Counted from the stretch's first letter, positions 1 to 9,656 are shown. The stretch: 15,256 bases of DNA from Antrodiella citrinella (GCA_004802725.1 SGPM01000496.1:1-15256), one strand, 5' to 3'. Notes: generated by a model not told the origin, from the sequence alone. Made by a program: numbers and translations.

Positions 1-1326
1 TGAGTGGCCAAGTGATAGTGAAGTGTGAAGTGTGAAGAATGTGAAAGATGTGAAAATGTCCACTGCAGTTCTAGACTGCTCCTCTGGCTATCACACTGAG
101 TGGCACACAACGAGTGGCACACTGTGTCCGCTTTCAGTCAGAGTGGCTGATACCAACTCTAACAGAGCGATGACGGCTCGGAAACAGGTTGGGGGCCCAA
201 TGGTCTGTCATGAGTTGGCAGGCTTTCCAGATCACTATTGCAGTATATTCTCGCGGCCTGTCTTTTGGTATCAGTATGTTCGTCAGGTCGGAAATGACAC
301 TAACACTGTATTCAACAAGGATCTGAATGTCGACAATAAAGACTTAGTTGTTTTGCATCGCAAAGATGATTCAATCATTGCTAAACAGAAACTCGACGAT
401 TACCACTATCGTCTGGACGTCTTCAAGAATTATTCACTGTATGAATTTCTGATTAAGACATGGGTGAAACGAAAAATGAGCGGTAAACGAAAGTGTACTG
501 TTTCAAATGCAGATGAGTTGGATTCCACCAATCCCAATCGCGCGACCGGCAACAACTCAGGAGACATGTATGGGGATGAACGCTTCAGTGTGTTGCACCC
601 ACGAGAGCCGCCGTTAGATGGCGACGTGATGTATAAGTTCAAACTCAGCCATCCTCTCCGAGACTTGCATGTAGTTTATCGAATCAGGGCAAATGTAGAT
701 ATGGTGCCAACATGGTCTGGTGGGATACTTCCACGTAAGGATCGAGGGGACTTTGAATTTTACGCAATAACTATGCTTACCTTCTTCGGCTGTGACAGGT
801 GACGCACTAGAGCTGATCTGTTGAAGACTTGTGATAGCTGGTCTGATGCATATGCACAAATGAATTTCAGCGACGAGGCAAAGACAGTAATGTGTAACAT
901 GAATGTTCTGTATGAATGTCAAGATGCCAGAGACGACTATGCATCCCAACGTCAAGCGACGACAGCAGGCTTATCAAGTGCACCACTTGAGGTGGATATG
1001 ATGAACTCTCTTGACCACAAACGAGTCGAGGAATTGGACTGATCAGCAGCAAACAAAGGTCGTCGAGGAAAAGTGTTTTACCATGCTTTGCAGATGGAGG
1101 AAATGTTCTCGGAAATGAAAAGATGGGGACCTATCATAACTCCCAGTGACAGCGACTGCAACCATGAGGGGCACCCAGTTCTACCGCTGTCTCCTATTTA
1201 CAATCCTATCATTGAGAGATTGACGAGTGATCAATGGAAAGAACGGGTCGACAAGGCTAAAACTCATGTCCAATACAGTCATTCATTGAATACGACGCTG
1301 AGGCTTGCGCAATCCACGGTAGAACA
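1..1326 (+). pseudogene. Helitron Rep/helicase ORF, central fragment (first half), with two in-frame stops
   Basis: This is the segment between the Rep and Pif1 helicase domains of a fungal Helitron transposase. A single reading frame runs across it. Recognisable Helitron signatures are HELAGFPDHYCSIFSRPVFW near 212-270, the conserved SLYEF stretch near 436-450, PRKDRGDFEFYAITML near 731-779, and NVLYECQDARDDYASQ near 902-950. The frame is interrupted by TGA at 800-802 and 1040-1042, and homologous sequence resumes directly after both, so these are nonsense mutations rather than ends. The upstream Rep domain lies outside the window, so the left end is a window edge. The right end is cut by the terminal repeat at 1327, and the matching second half lies at 9427-7797 on the other strand. 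The protein would have carried out rolling-circle transposition; this copy cannot encode an intact one. Confidence 0.85.
1321..1326. other. Target site duplication, left copy (AGAACA)
   Basis: AGAACA lies immediately before the left 71-bp terminal repeat. Its reverse complement TGTTCT sits at 9422-9427, immediately outside the other terminal repeat. Counting one copy once, the Helitron frame at 1320 continues without a break into the helicase half (TVEQ then ACIESV), which is what a 6-bp duplication on transposon insertion predicts. Confidence 0.75.
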
Positions 1327-1397
1327 TATGGCGTACTGTTTGCACAAGTATTCAATATTTGTTCCGACAGAACTTTAATTTCCCCGACGAGTTGAAT
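1327..1397 (+). repeat. Left terminal repeat, 71 bp
   Basis: This matches 9428-9498 at 69 of 71 positions, differing only at positions 11 (T/C) and 43 (A/G). It starts TATGGCGTAC and ends at GAGTTGAAT, after which the two copies diverge. In the present arrangement both copies are on the + strand. They become inverted terminal repeats once the 7797-11978 block is returned to the orientation implied by the Helitron. Confidence 0.85.
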
Positions 1398-1625
1398 GAT
1401 TGTTCCGATGCGCCAAATTGAATAATTGTTCCGACGAGCTGGATGACTTCACCGACAAAGCAGACTGGCAGGTCAAGGATTTTTCCCGACAACCAGTGTA
1501 TACCGTATATTCATTCATTGTACCGACATCCGACGCCCACCACCCAAGTTACCCAACAGCCCACCGTCGGCGACATCCGCCATCGGGCTTTGCCGAAACG
1601 GGCGCTTAGTTTGAAAACGACCGCA
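1398..1625 (+). repeat. Left subterminal region with short CCGACGA-like repeats
   Basis: There is no gene here. Variants of TTCCGACGA recur in the same orientation, including sites near 1369, 1382, 1402, 1428, 1449, 1481 and 1527. The region ends with GGGCGCTTAGTTTGAAAAC (1600-1618), which matches 17 of 19 positions with 9636-9654 in the other end. Arrays of short subterminal motifs are typical transposase binding sites. The shared downstream motif may be part of a promoter, as a gene start follows about 65-110 bp later at both ends. Confidence 0.55.
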
Positions 1626-1681
1626 AACTTTGTCTAGCCCTTCCCTCCTCCCCCTCTTGTACCATCCCTCTCACTTCAGGT

Positions 1682-3608
1682 ATGACACGGAAGAATACAA
1701 AGGCCAAAGACCTTTTGAGGGCCACCAGAAGAGATGTCTATGCCTGTATGTAAATTTTTACTGACAGTGCTGGACTGCTGGTACAGCTACTAACTCGTTC
1801 CATTTGGCTAGATTTAAGCAGCCCCCAGGTGCTTGATGAGCTGTCAGGTCTTGGTGTAGCAGACTTTCACCCTGGAGAGTCTCCTGCTGCCGGAAGGGTC
1901 TTAGGGAATATCCAGGCTGGTGCTAGTAAGCTTCCTGAGCTGGTCTCTACAGTGAGTACTACATTTGTGACAAGCTANACTGTTACAATGACCANCTCNT
2001 TTTTAGTGGGAGACCCTGCTGTCAAGTGCACTGCGCCGCTTCACTAGTCCTGAGGCAGTGAACACTGTGGCAGCGGAAGTTTACCAGGAGCTTCGCCGCC
2101 GGCNTCTTCCNCCTGCCGATCCAGCTGCCNNTCCAGCTGGNACCCACCAGCAANGCCGGACATTTGTATGTAATTTATTCATGCTGAACAATTGAGAGTG
2201 CTTANTGTGTGTCNAGATCCATGAGCTGGGGCTTCACAAGCAGNGTTTGACCATGAACGATCTATTTTTGGCCTTCACGTCTTGCGCGAAACCCAGGTGT
2301 CCTATATCACAGNGCTTGAAAANGCAGAAGGGGTACCACCGTCCACCCNGCCCGCCACTTCCCCTTTGCGACATCCATCCCAGGTGCCCATCAGTCGAGT
2401 TTCGAGAGCCAGATGCGAAACCCTGCTTGAAACGGTACACACTCATGTCAGAGACAGATGCCGTTGGCCCACCCCCCGGTCGTACCACCAAGAACTGGGC
2501 TGTGATTGGGGGTGAAGGCTGGCGCATTGTTGAGCCTGACGAATCAGTCGTCTTTTTTTCATTCGGCCCTGATGGTGCGTACCGTCAATATTCGGCTCGT
2601 TTCTGGTCTAAATTATCTTTAGGCAAAGTCCAGCTCGAGCTTGCAGTTATTCGCGATATTGGTACTGGCTCACCTGAGCTACTTGGCTGGCTTGCCAAAG
2701 TTGTTGATGATGCCTGTGCGTACCGGCGGGATATTCGGGTATGTTACCTGTGGCCAGTATCCATGCTTTTTTGCTTATTTTATATTAACAGCCCAATCAT
2801 CCTGGCAAGATGGCCCAGTTTGGTATCAATACTGGCCCCTGGCATGCCCGGTCTCTTGGCTGGGCCAAGAGCTTCACACGCAAGCTTAGTGATGATGCCA
2901 AGGCTGCAAAAGACGAGGAAGTAATCGGTGCATCATCGATCGTCTGGAGTCTCCTCACTTACTGTATGCCTGTTCCTATCACTGAGCATATCGAAAAGGT
3001 TCTGGCAGAAGAGGGTCTTCCAAGAGCAGCTTCTGCCAATGTCCCACCTGGTGAGTGGCTATCCCTAAATGGGGGGCACCTCCTAGCTGACTATGATATA
3101 GGTACTACATTCACCATCAAGCGGGTCTCCCGTGATCCTGAGAATCCTCTGCCCGATCTTACGTTCAAATACGAGCGAGGTCCTCCAGAAGTCTATCTCT
3201 CACGGGCGTATGTTGCGTGAGTATTCTATCCCTGTTCTGTACCATATATGCTTACCATTGGACAGGCATTCCCATTTTGACAAGAACTATGCCAAGTGGG
3301 CTCTGACCCTCATGGTCAAGCGCGAGGTTGCAGACAGCTGTACCATGCCAGATGGTGGTGCTAGTTTCGTTGATGTCAACCTCAAGGTGATCGTCCGGCA
3401 GGCCACTGGGACTGGTATCGCCTTCCAGCCTGATCACATGCATGGCACCACCGAGGCCCATGGTGCCACTTCATGGAGTATCTCCCATGTATTCTCACAG
3501 CGGGTTGTAGATATGATAAGGGATGCCTCCGATGCAGTCCTTAGAGGTATATTTCCGGAACGGGGTGCAGGCGAAGGCAATCCTGCAAACCCTGCTAAGG
3601 CAGAGTAG
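1682..3608 (+). CDS. Candidate 2OG-Fe(II) dioxygenase-like (possibly TET/JBP-like) protein, 7 exons, about 533 aa
   Basis: I place exons at 1682-1745, 1812-1951, 2007-2165, 2217-2738, 2792-3050, 3102-3216 and 3266-3608. All introns are GT..AG and 49-66 nt long, and the phases sum to 534 codons with the stop. No domain is certain. The last exon holds HSHFDKNYAKWALTL, whose HFD could be the HxD iron ligand. A GG-FVDVNLKV strand and DHMHGTTEAHG follow, where the H could be the distal ligand, giving the order expected of a double-stranded beta-helix oxygenase. No clear 2-oxoglutarate-binding Arg or Lys is visible in the usual place. Exon 4 seems to change frame around the Ns at 2244 and 2313-2349, which may be sequencing error. 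The start follows a short basic N-terminus (MTRKNTKAKD). TET/JBP genes are known to hitch-hike with fungal transposons, which is why I raise that option. The alternative is a fungal-specific protein of unknown function. Confidence 0.5.
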
Positions 3609-3720
3609 CTATTTACTATATAGAACTGTTTTACCCACTATGTAATATGATCACAGTCCTGGTTTGTCAAGAGAAAAGACACTTTCCTGCCTGCGTGCAT
3701 ACATGGCCACCAGGCCCTCA
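3609..3720. other. Spacer after the dioxygenase-like gene
   Basis: This is short AT-rich sequence between the gene's stop and the first tandem repeat. I see no gene or clear terminator signal in it. Confidence 0.4.
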
Positions 3721-4270
3721 TAGGCTGGGCAGTATTTTGTCAATTTCTCCACCAATTTTTACTGTATCCACTCGCGTGATAGCTTACTGTGTTCGCCTCA
3801 AAAATCGTCATCGAATCGTGTCTTGCGTGCACCGAAACAGGCGTAATCGGTGGGGTCCAATTTGCCACATCATGGTAGGCTGGGCCAGTATTTTCTCGAT
3901 TGCTCCACCAATTGTGACCGTACTCACGCGCGTGTTAGCTCACGGTGTTCGCGCTGAAAAACGCTATAGAACGTACCTAGCGTACACCTGAATCGACCGC
4001 TAACAGCTATCTGTGAGATCGGCTCACTTCCTAGTAGGCTGGGCAGTATTTTCTCGATTGCTCCACCAATTTCGACCGTACTCATGCGCGTGCTATCTTA
4101 CTGTGTTCTCCTCAAAAATCGTCATCGAATCGTGTCTAGCGTGCACTGAACCTTGCCTAATCGGTGGGGTCCAATTCGCTATACCATGGTAGGCTAGGGC
4201 CCGATTACTTCACCGATTTCTCCACCGATTTCGACTGTACTCATGTGCGTGTTAGCTTACATTTTTCACC
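3721..4270. repeat. Imperfect tandem repeat, about 3.5 copies of a ~155-bp unit
   Basis: Copies begin with TAGGCTGGGC or a close variant at 3721, 3876, 4035 and 4190, giving periods of 155, 159 and 155 bp; the fourth copy is partial. Shared internal landmarks are GATTGCTCCACCAAT, the TACTCAYGCGCGTG block, CAAAAATCGTCATCGAATCG and GGTGGGGTCCAATT. Copies 1 and 3 resemble each other more than copy 2, which lacks the GGTGGGGTCC part, suggesting a higher-order pattern. The array lies between the dioxygenase-like and BTB genes. No convincing coding potential spans it. Confidence 0.8.
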
Positions 4271-4486
4271 TTAATAAACTCTATCTGGGTGTATCTCGCG
4301 TATCTGCAGTCATCTGCTGCTGCCTGTGCTACACTACCACGCGCTCCGGGGCAAATAAGCGCCCATGACGGAGGTAGTACAGGTGGCCCTGCCCCTGGCC
4401 CCCTGCACACTCACCGGCCATTCAAAAATAGGTGTAGTACTGGGTATACATAGCGTAGGCCATGCCTGGCATTAAGCCAAGAGATT
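4271..4486. other. Non-coding stretch between the tandem repeats and the tRNA-like module
   Basis: This is GC-rich in the middle (4345-4430). I see no gene, intron-exon pattern or family match in it. If the tRNA-like module is the head of a SINE read on the minus strand, this could be its body, but nothing in the sequence demands that. Confidence 0.3.
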
Positions 4487-4609
4487 AAAAAAAACACCAT
4501 CATGCAGAATTAATTGCCCCAGCCAGGAGTGGAACCGTCAACCTACATGATAGCTAGGGCGTGCGAGTCACCTTAATCAGAGAGAGAGACATACCACTTG
4601 GCTAACAGA
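4487..4609 (-). ncRNA. tRNA-like Pol III module or SINE head
   Basis: On the minus strand TAGCCAAGTGG (4603-4593) fits the Pol III A box, and GGTTCCACTCC (about 4536-4526) fits the B box. A run of eight T follows (4494-4487), which would terminate Pol III. A weak acceptor pairing of GCTCTGT with CTGGGGC is possible, mostly through wobbles. The T stem is poor, no clean anticodon arm forms, and the A-to-B distance is long. It is therefore more likely a tRNA-derived SINE or decayed tRNA gene than a working tRNA. Confidence 0.4.
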
Positions 4610-4752
4610 GCTAATATAAACCATGATCAATATGCTACATATACCTATTGTTCATCACACTTACCTTTCTACCTGGCCAGTACGACTTGGGTGTAGCTGC
4701 ATGGATACACTAAATACTACGACTCGGTATAGCTGCATGGATATACTACTGC

Positions 4753-5776
4753 CTACCCAAGGTATTTGGTTACTGCTACGACTGTCTGGTCGATCACCCC
4801 TTTTGTGAATCCCATCGCCCCACTTCCAGCAATCCTCGCTATCATGTTCTGACGACACTCCAGATTCAGTCCCTGGGGACGAAAGGCTACATCGGGTCCA
4901 CTGAAGCGATGAAGAACCTGCTGAAGATTAACAGGAAAGGTGGGATGTAGAAGCATGATGGGGACCTGTCGGATCCACATGCTGCCCCATGTGGTGACAC
5001 AGGTGCGATGTGCGACTTCGTTGCAGGAGCCAGCTGGGCCAAGGTCGTGGAAGAGAGGGGGATGAAAGGCAAGCTGCCGGGTGTTACTGTCGATGAGGGC
5101 CTGTTTTTCGATAAGGATACAGTAGACAAAACCGAGCTGCTCATACTCTTCCTCGGAAAGGTTTCGGAGTGGGAGTCGCATCAGCTCGTCAACAGCGATT
5201 GCCACCCAGCCTTCGACTGTGTACCTGCGAGCAAGGTAGAGCCTTTCAGCAGGAGGAAGAGGATGACGACCATGAAGAAAGTCGGTTGCAAATTTGAGAG
5301 CCCAGGGGCTATGGAGGAGATGTGCAATCTTTAGGATGCTGAGAAGCTGCTCCTTTGTGAAGTCGTATGACTGAGTGGCTGGGCTGAACACCAAATCAAA
5401 AGAAAGCCTATATTGATCAGTGTGGCTACAAGGAATATGACTATAGCCTTCAATGCTTACTTGTGAAACATCCAGTCGATCCAGCAATCAAAATCCTTCT
5501 GCAGAACAGTGTGCATCTCAATCGCATTCTCATCAGAGTGACCATCCCTCGTCTTGCCAGATGGTAGCCCCAATATCCCTTCTAACACTCCCGAATACGA
5601 GGCAAGATGCGACCGAAGAAAACAATACAGGGTATCCTCTACCTAAAACANCAGGCAGAAGAATATCAGTCGATAACACAGCCAGCCCGAGTGCTCCTTT
5701 GATGCTTACCTTGATGACNAACAAGATCACCCCCAGCAAAATAGTATCTAGGGTGCTTAGAAGGCAGTACTGACAT
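4753..5776 (-). CDS. BTB/POZ domain protein, 3 exons, 299 aa
   Basis: On the minus strand exons are 5776-5710, 5638-5461 and 5407-4753, with introns of 71 and 53 nt; phases close exactly to 300 codons with the stop. The N-terminus (HPRYYFAGGDLV, then EDTLYCFLRSHLASYSGVLE) is the fungal BTB pattern in which a short strand leads into a helix ending in 'F/V-L-EG-L'. The long last exon matches the C-terminal half of agaricomycete BTB proteins: FTKEQLLSILKIAHLL, ERLYLARRYTVEGWV, then an MLLHP stretch and GLNLECRQ near the end. BTB proteins are mostly adaptors for Cullin-3 ubiquitin ligases or transcription regulators; the partner here is unknown. One N falls in exon 1 and one in intron 1. There are no internal stops, in contrast to the neighbouring transposase. 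It is divergent from the integrase gene across about 187 bp. Confidence 0.75.
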
Positions 5777-5963
5777 GGCCTATCTTNTGGTGAAAGCTGG
5801 CTGCTGGGAGTATACAGCAGGAAGAAGAGGTGGTGGTCAAGTGAGCNNNTGGCAGGCTACTGCAGTCNGCTCAGAAATGCTTTGANATTGATCACATGAC
5901 TNCTTATACCCTGGGCTCATCATCGCTATTTCCACAATCCAAAGCATCCTTATACCNTCCACT
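5777..5963. promoter_or_regulatory. Divergent intergenic region between BTB (-) and integrase (+) genes
   Basis: This 187-bp gap separates two start codons pointing away from each other, so it should hold both promoters. Several Ns prevent motif reading. I see no convincing TATA box. Confidence 0.45.
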
Positions 5964-7602
5964 ATGTCCTCTCATCTTCCTGATTTACCTCCTCCTCCTC
6001 CCNGTGTTGAGACATGGCCTGTTCAAGTACACCAAGCAGCCCAGGTACTGTNNGATNCATACCNGCATGGAAGTATTGCTCTCCAGTCTCAGAGTGATAC
6101 TCACCGACTACGGGCACATTATGACACCCTCCATGACNATATGATACCTATTCTTACAGCTATTGAGAATGCATCTGAGCATGGGTCTATTCCAGAGACC
6201 TNGCTGAACAGAGTGGCTCGCAGGTATGGNACGTTACTTNGCGAGCTTGAGACAGCAATTAAAGAGCAGACTGGACGGTGAGCTATTATNTTATAATTAA
6301 ACAGTGATATCCTGCTCAATACTGCTACAGAGACACTGGCAATATTGTCTTTCCTAGCGTTGTCGAGACTATCTGAACAGGAAAACGGGGCCAGCCTTGC
6401 AAAGTCATCAACGAGAAGCTACTTAGAGCGATGTCAGCACCTGGCCAACAGCTATCCCAGACAGAGATTGCAAAGCTCACTGGAGTGCATCGTAACACAG
6501 TTCGGCAAAACTTAAGAGATGCTAAGATTGATTGCAAACACAGCAGCATTTCTGATGATGCTCTAGATGCCCTCATCGTAGCATTTCGTCTGGCTAAGCC
6601 CAACTCTGGTCTTTGGTACGCCACCGCTCATCTGGCGGAGGAAGGCCACCGTGTTCAGAGGTCTAGGATCATTGAGTCGCTCAGACGAATTGACCCAATT
6701 GGGCAAGTTCTTCGACACCATACAACAACCCGGCGACACCAATACCGGGTGTCTCGGCCCAACGCACTATGGCATATGGATGGTCATCACAAGCTTATCA
6801 GGTGGGGCATCGTAATTCATGAAATCATTGACGGGTACTGCCGTAGAGTGAGTTTTGCCTGTTCTGTCCCTGAAGAGATCTGGCTGGGTTATGGCCAAGA
6901 TTGTGGGACTCCAAGTACGAACACACAACCGTTCGGAAACTGTCTATAGGGGTTTTTTGAAGTCTGAGAAGCGGTATGGGAAAACAGCCCGGGTTTGGGA
7001 TGATCGTGGTGGTGAGAATAAAGACACTGCAATCCACATGATCATCACCCGTGGAGCGAACCATGCAAGCTTCATGTGGGGATCGTAAGTGAGCCTTTCA
7101 ATACAGCAAGATTCTGCTAATGTACTGTAGATCCACTCATAATAACAGGATTGAGAGGCTATGGGTAGATGTTGGTACCCAGGTGGTTTGCAGGTGGTGG
7201 GCATTTTTCTACCAACTGGAACAGCTACATGGCCTAGACAACACTATACCCTCACATCTCTGGCTTATCCACTATCTCTTCCTAGATGAGATCAAGAAAG
7301 TGTGCCGTAAATTCCAACGAGAATGGAATTCACACCGCATATCTGACACTGGCAAGAACCAGACACCAGCAGTGCGTCCAGATTTCTCACCCACTCCTTC
7401 ATACCAGCTATTGATGACACCCGGTGTAGTAGATTATGCGTATCCGTGGCTTGAGCATGGGATCTATCACGACGAACATCAAGAAGCCAGCCCTGATATC
7501 ATGGAGCAGTACTTTGGAGTACTAGGCCAGCAGCGCTTCTACCGCACAACTGGAGCAGGCCATGACTCTGAGAGCTCAGGCTCAGATGAAGACGAGGAAT
7601 AG
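5964..7602 (+). pseudogene. DDE integrase-core transposase, 4 exons, with an internal nonsense codon
   Basis: Exons are 5964-6277, 6331-6847, 6900-7084 and 7131-7602, with introns of 53, 52 and 46 nt; phases agree and give 496 codons. The protein is a recognisable agaricomycete integrase-core family. After an N-terminal helical region comes a helix-turn-helix (LSQTEIAKLTGVHRNTVRQN, about 6446-6505). The catalytic core has D in WHMDGHHKLIRWG, D in DDRGGENKD, and E in NNRIERLWVDVG, a DDE triad in the retroviral-integrase fold. The C-terminus is acidic (SESSGSDEDEE). TGA at 6374-6376 lies in exon 2 between VVETI and TGKRG in a conserved stretch, so this copy is probably inactive unless the base is an error. 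After TAG at 7600-7602 the frame continues with acidic codons to TAA at 7636-7638, so that TAG may be a second nonsense mutation. It would act in the nucleus on the element's ends. Confidence 0.85.
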
Positions 7603-7796
7603 GATAATATTGATGATGATGATGAAAGTGATACGTAAAACTCTTTGGGTACCATGCCCACTGCTTATAGCCCACACAGATGAAAGCATAGAGGAAGATA
7701 GAAGTGGCTTGGGCGAGGATAGCAGTGACCCAGGTGAAATAATGGATGGTCTGGACACTGGCGAAGACAATAGCGACACAGACATGGGTATGGCAA
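7603..7796 (+). other. Acidic coding remnant downstream of the integrase gene
   Basis: One + frame reads as a strongly acidic tail (DESIEEDRSGLGEDSSDPGE and onwards to about 7790), a composition like the C-terminus of the integrase gene. It may be a last exon whose splice site has decayed. At about 7797 the sequence becomes Helitron helicase read on the other strand. Confidence 0.35.
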
Positions 7797-9427
7797 CTGA
7801 GACACAATTAAGGTATCATCTGCAGAAGCACTCCTGGATAAGCATGTGTACACGGACTGTGGGGTTGGACAATCGGCAATGTCAATGACATTGTGAACTC
7901 GAGTCCTTCCTTGTGAACAATAATCGGTCATTGCAAAATTTGGTAAGACTTGCACCTATTGGCGTTGGACTGGAAGCTCGAGCGTAGGCAGCATCACAGA
8001 AATACTTTCTATTGTTGTACCTATAGGGACAACATTAGGCGGTAAACCCCAGACTTGCACAGGTCTGGGTGGATTTTTCAATTGAACAAATAAAGTGGTC
8101 AACATATCCTGGTCTGTATTTCCCTTGCATTTTTCTTATCTATACACATATCCTTCAGCACCATTTATCACACAAAGTTCAGTGGCTTCATTGTGTTTCA
8201 TCATCACTGGCATGCCAATACACAAGTCAAGTCGTCCCGGAAGGTGTTCCGATAGTGCTGGGGCCACATTCCACAACCTCTCTTGCATCTTTAAACTCAC
8301 CGTGTTTGTATTGCGGACTGGATCACACATATAGGATGCATTTCCCTTCTTCCGCTCATTGCTTGCAAGGCTGCGAAGGTGGTCTTCTGCATAGAAGGTT
8401 TCTAATTCCTTGCTGCTGAGCAAATCACTGTACTCCATAGGCATTGATCACATCTTGGTGAGAGTTCTTGATAGTGATGACAGGTACGGTTGCAAATCGA
8501 GCATCATTGATATGATTTTGGCATGTAGGTGTACCCATTTGCAACGATCCCAGCAGATGAAGATCACTTTCATCACAAGCTTTGTATCGCAAGTTCTCGA
8601 GCATTTTTCGGTATGCTCGGTCTTTATCACACATTCCTGTTTGCCACATGTTTTGACGGAGAATGACTATGGTTGTAAACTGATGCCAGATCGCTTTGCC
8701 CATCGCTTTTCGTTGTGCATCTAACGTGTGGCCAGAGTATCGAGAACCGATGGTCCGACTGTATAACGATACATTGTTGCCACCCACAGATGCCAGTTGA
8801 GCGAAATCTCCTGCAAGTACCATGTTTTTATTGCCAAAGGGAGTGCTGTAATCACCAAAGATCATACCTAAGTGTTCACTGATCCGGTACAAATCAGCGC
8901 AAGATAGCATCGACACTTCGTCAAGAAAGAAAATGTCAACTAATTTTAATCGTTCTTTCAATTCTGCCAATTTCATACGTGACAACGCTTTCCCTCCTTT
9001 TCCGAACCCAAGCGTTGAATGATATTTGCTACCCCCAAGTAATGCCGTGGCAGATCCGGTTGGGGCCATGACAACCATACAGTATGCTTCTCCGTTCGCA
9101 GTCAACCACCCCATGATTGCCTTCAAGACCGGCGACTTTCCCGTTCCTCCTATCCCACCAAGATACATCCACAGAGGTTTCAACGTGTTTGACACCTTCA
9201 GTTGATTCACAATCACACGAAATGCTCATGTTTGTTCAACGTTTAAATTAGCTAGCTTGATTGTCTCTTCATCATCTTTACTGATGCTTATGTCATGTAA
9301 CTTGACAGCTTCAGAGGCCTTATCGGCGGTTTCGAGGGTTGTCTCATCCCATGGACCAACATGAACATTGCCATCAATATGACTCTGTTTGCAACTTGAA
9401 CCCACACTTTCAATACATGCCTGTTCT
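7797..9427 (-). pseudogene. Helitron Pif1-type helicase, second half, with several stops and a frameshift
   Basis: Read on the minus strand from 9427, this continues the frame of 1-1326. Helicase motifs are clear: GGIGGTGKS (Walker A, about 9159-9133), APTGSATALLGG (Ia), FFLDEVSML (Walker B, about 8931-8905), LAGDFAQLASVGG (III) and VILRQNMWQ. INGAEGYVYR (about 8168-8139), LFVQLKNPPRPVQ and TDYCSQGRTR to LSRSASADDTLIV form the C-terminus of Helitron helicases. Stops lie at 9228-9226 (TGA), 8427-8425 (TGA), 8138-8136 (TAA) and 7958-7956 (TAG), and a frame change lies near 8390. The usual last ~25 residues are missing after about 7797, where the integrase block starts. Together with 1-1326 it is one broken Helitron ORF now in two opposite orientations. 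Confidence 0.88.
9422..9427. other. Target site duplication, right copy (TGTTCT, reverse complement of AGAACA)
   Basis: It lies directly outside the second terminal repeat and inside the Helitron half on the minus strand. It pairs with AGAACA at 1321-1326. Confidence 0.75.
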
Positions 9428-9498
9428 TATGGCGTACCGTTTGCACAAGTATTCAATATTTGTTCCGACGGAACTTTAATTTCCCCGACGAGTTGAAT
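9428..9498 (+). repeat. Right terminal repeat, 71 bp
   Basis: This is identical to 1327-1397 except at two positions. It begins TATGGCGTAC next to the duplicated target site and extends to GAGTTGAAT. Confidence 0.85.
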
Positions 9499-9656
9499 AA
9501 CGACTCAGGCATTTCCCCGACGACCCGCTACAATGTATTTCCTAGGCTATATTATTTCTTTTCTTCATAAATAATTGTTCTGACACCCAATGAACAGATA
9601 GTAATTATCCCGACGAGCCTCGGCTTTCACCAATTGGGCGCCTATTTTGAAAACAT
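9499..9656 (+). repeat. Right subterminal region with CCGACGA-like repeats
   Basis: CCGACGA-like motifs occur near 9485 (within the terminal repeat), 9514 and 9609, with a degenerate one near 9570. The region ends with GGGCGCCTATTTTGAAAAC (9636-9654), which is 17/19 identical to 1600-1618 at the left end. No gene is present. Confidence 0.5.

Larger units (their letters stand above)
1327..7796 (+). mobile_element. Large DNA transposon, left portion: terminal repeat, dioxygenase-like gene, repeats, BTB gene, integrase
   Basis: This block starts with the left terminal repeat and carries the only recognisable DDE transposase in the window. It ends where the acidic tail region after the integrase gene meets Helitron helicase sequence on the opposite strand, at about 7797. 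The right terminal portion appears at 9428-11978. I infer that the two portions were one element of about 9 kb inserted in a Helitron and later split by inversion. The ends read TATGG and the target duplication is 6 bp, which from memory resembles the IS3EU superfamily. The left boundary is firm; the right boundary is approximate to some tens of bases. Confidence 0.6.

Noticed and set aside
3721..4270. CRISPR-like array
   Set aside because: Units are ~155 bp and diverged along their whole length, with no short constant repeats and unique spacers, and the organism is a fungus.
4487..4609. Functional tRNA gene
   Set aside because: The T stem has only two pairs, no anticodon arm forms, and the acceptor depends on wobbles.
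8069..8724. Plus-strand open frames over the helicase region
   Set aside because: They are the complement of conserved Helitron helicase motifs on the minus strand.
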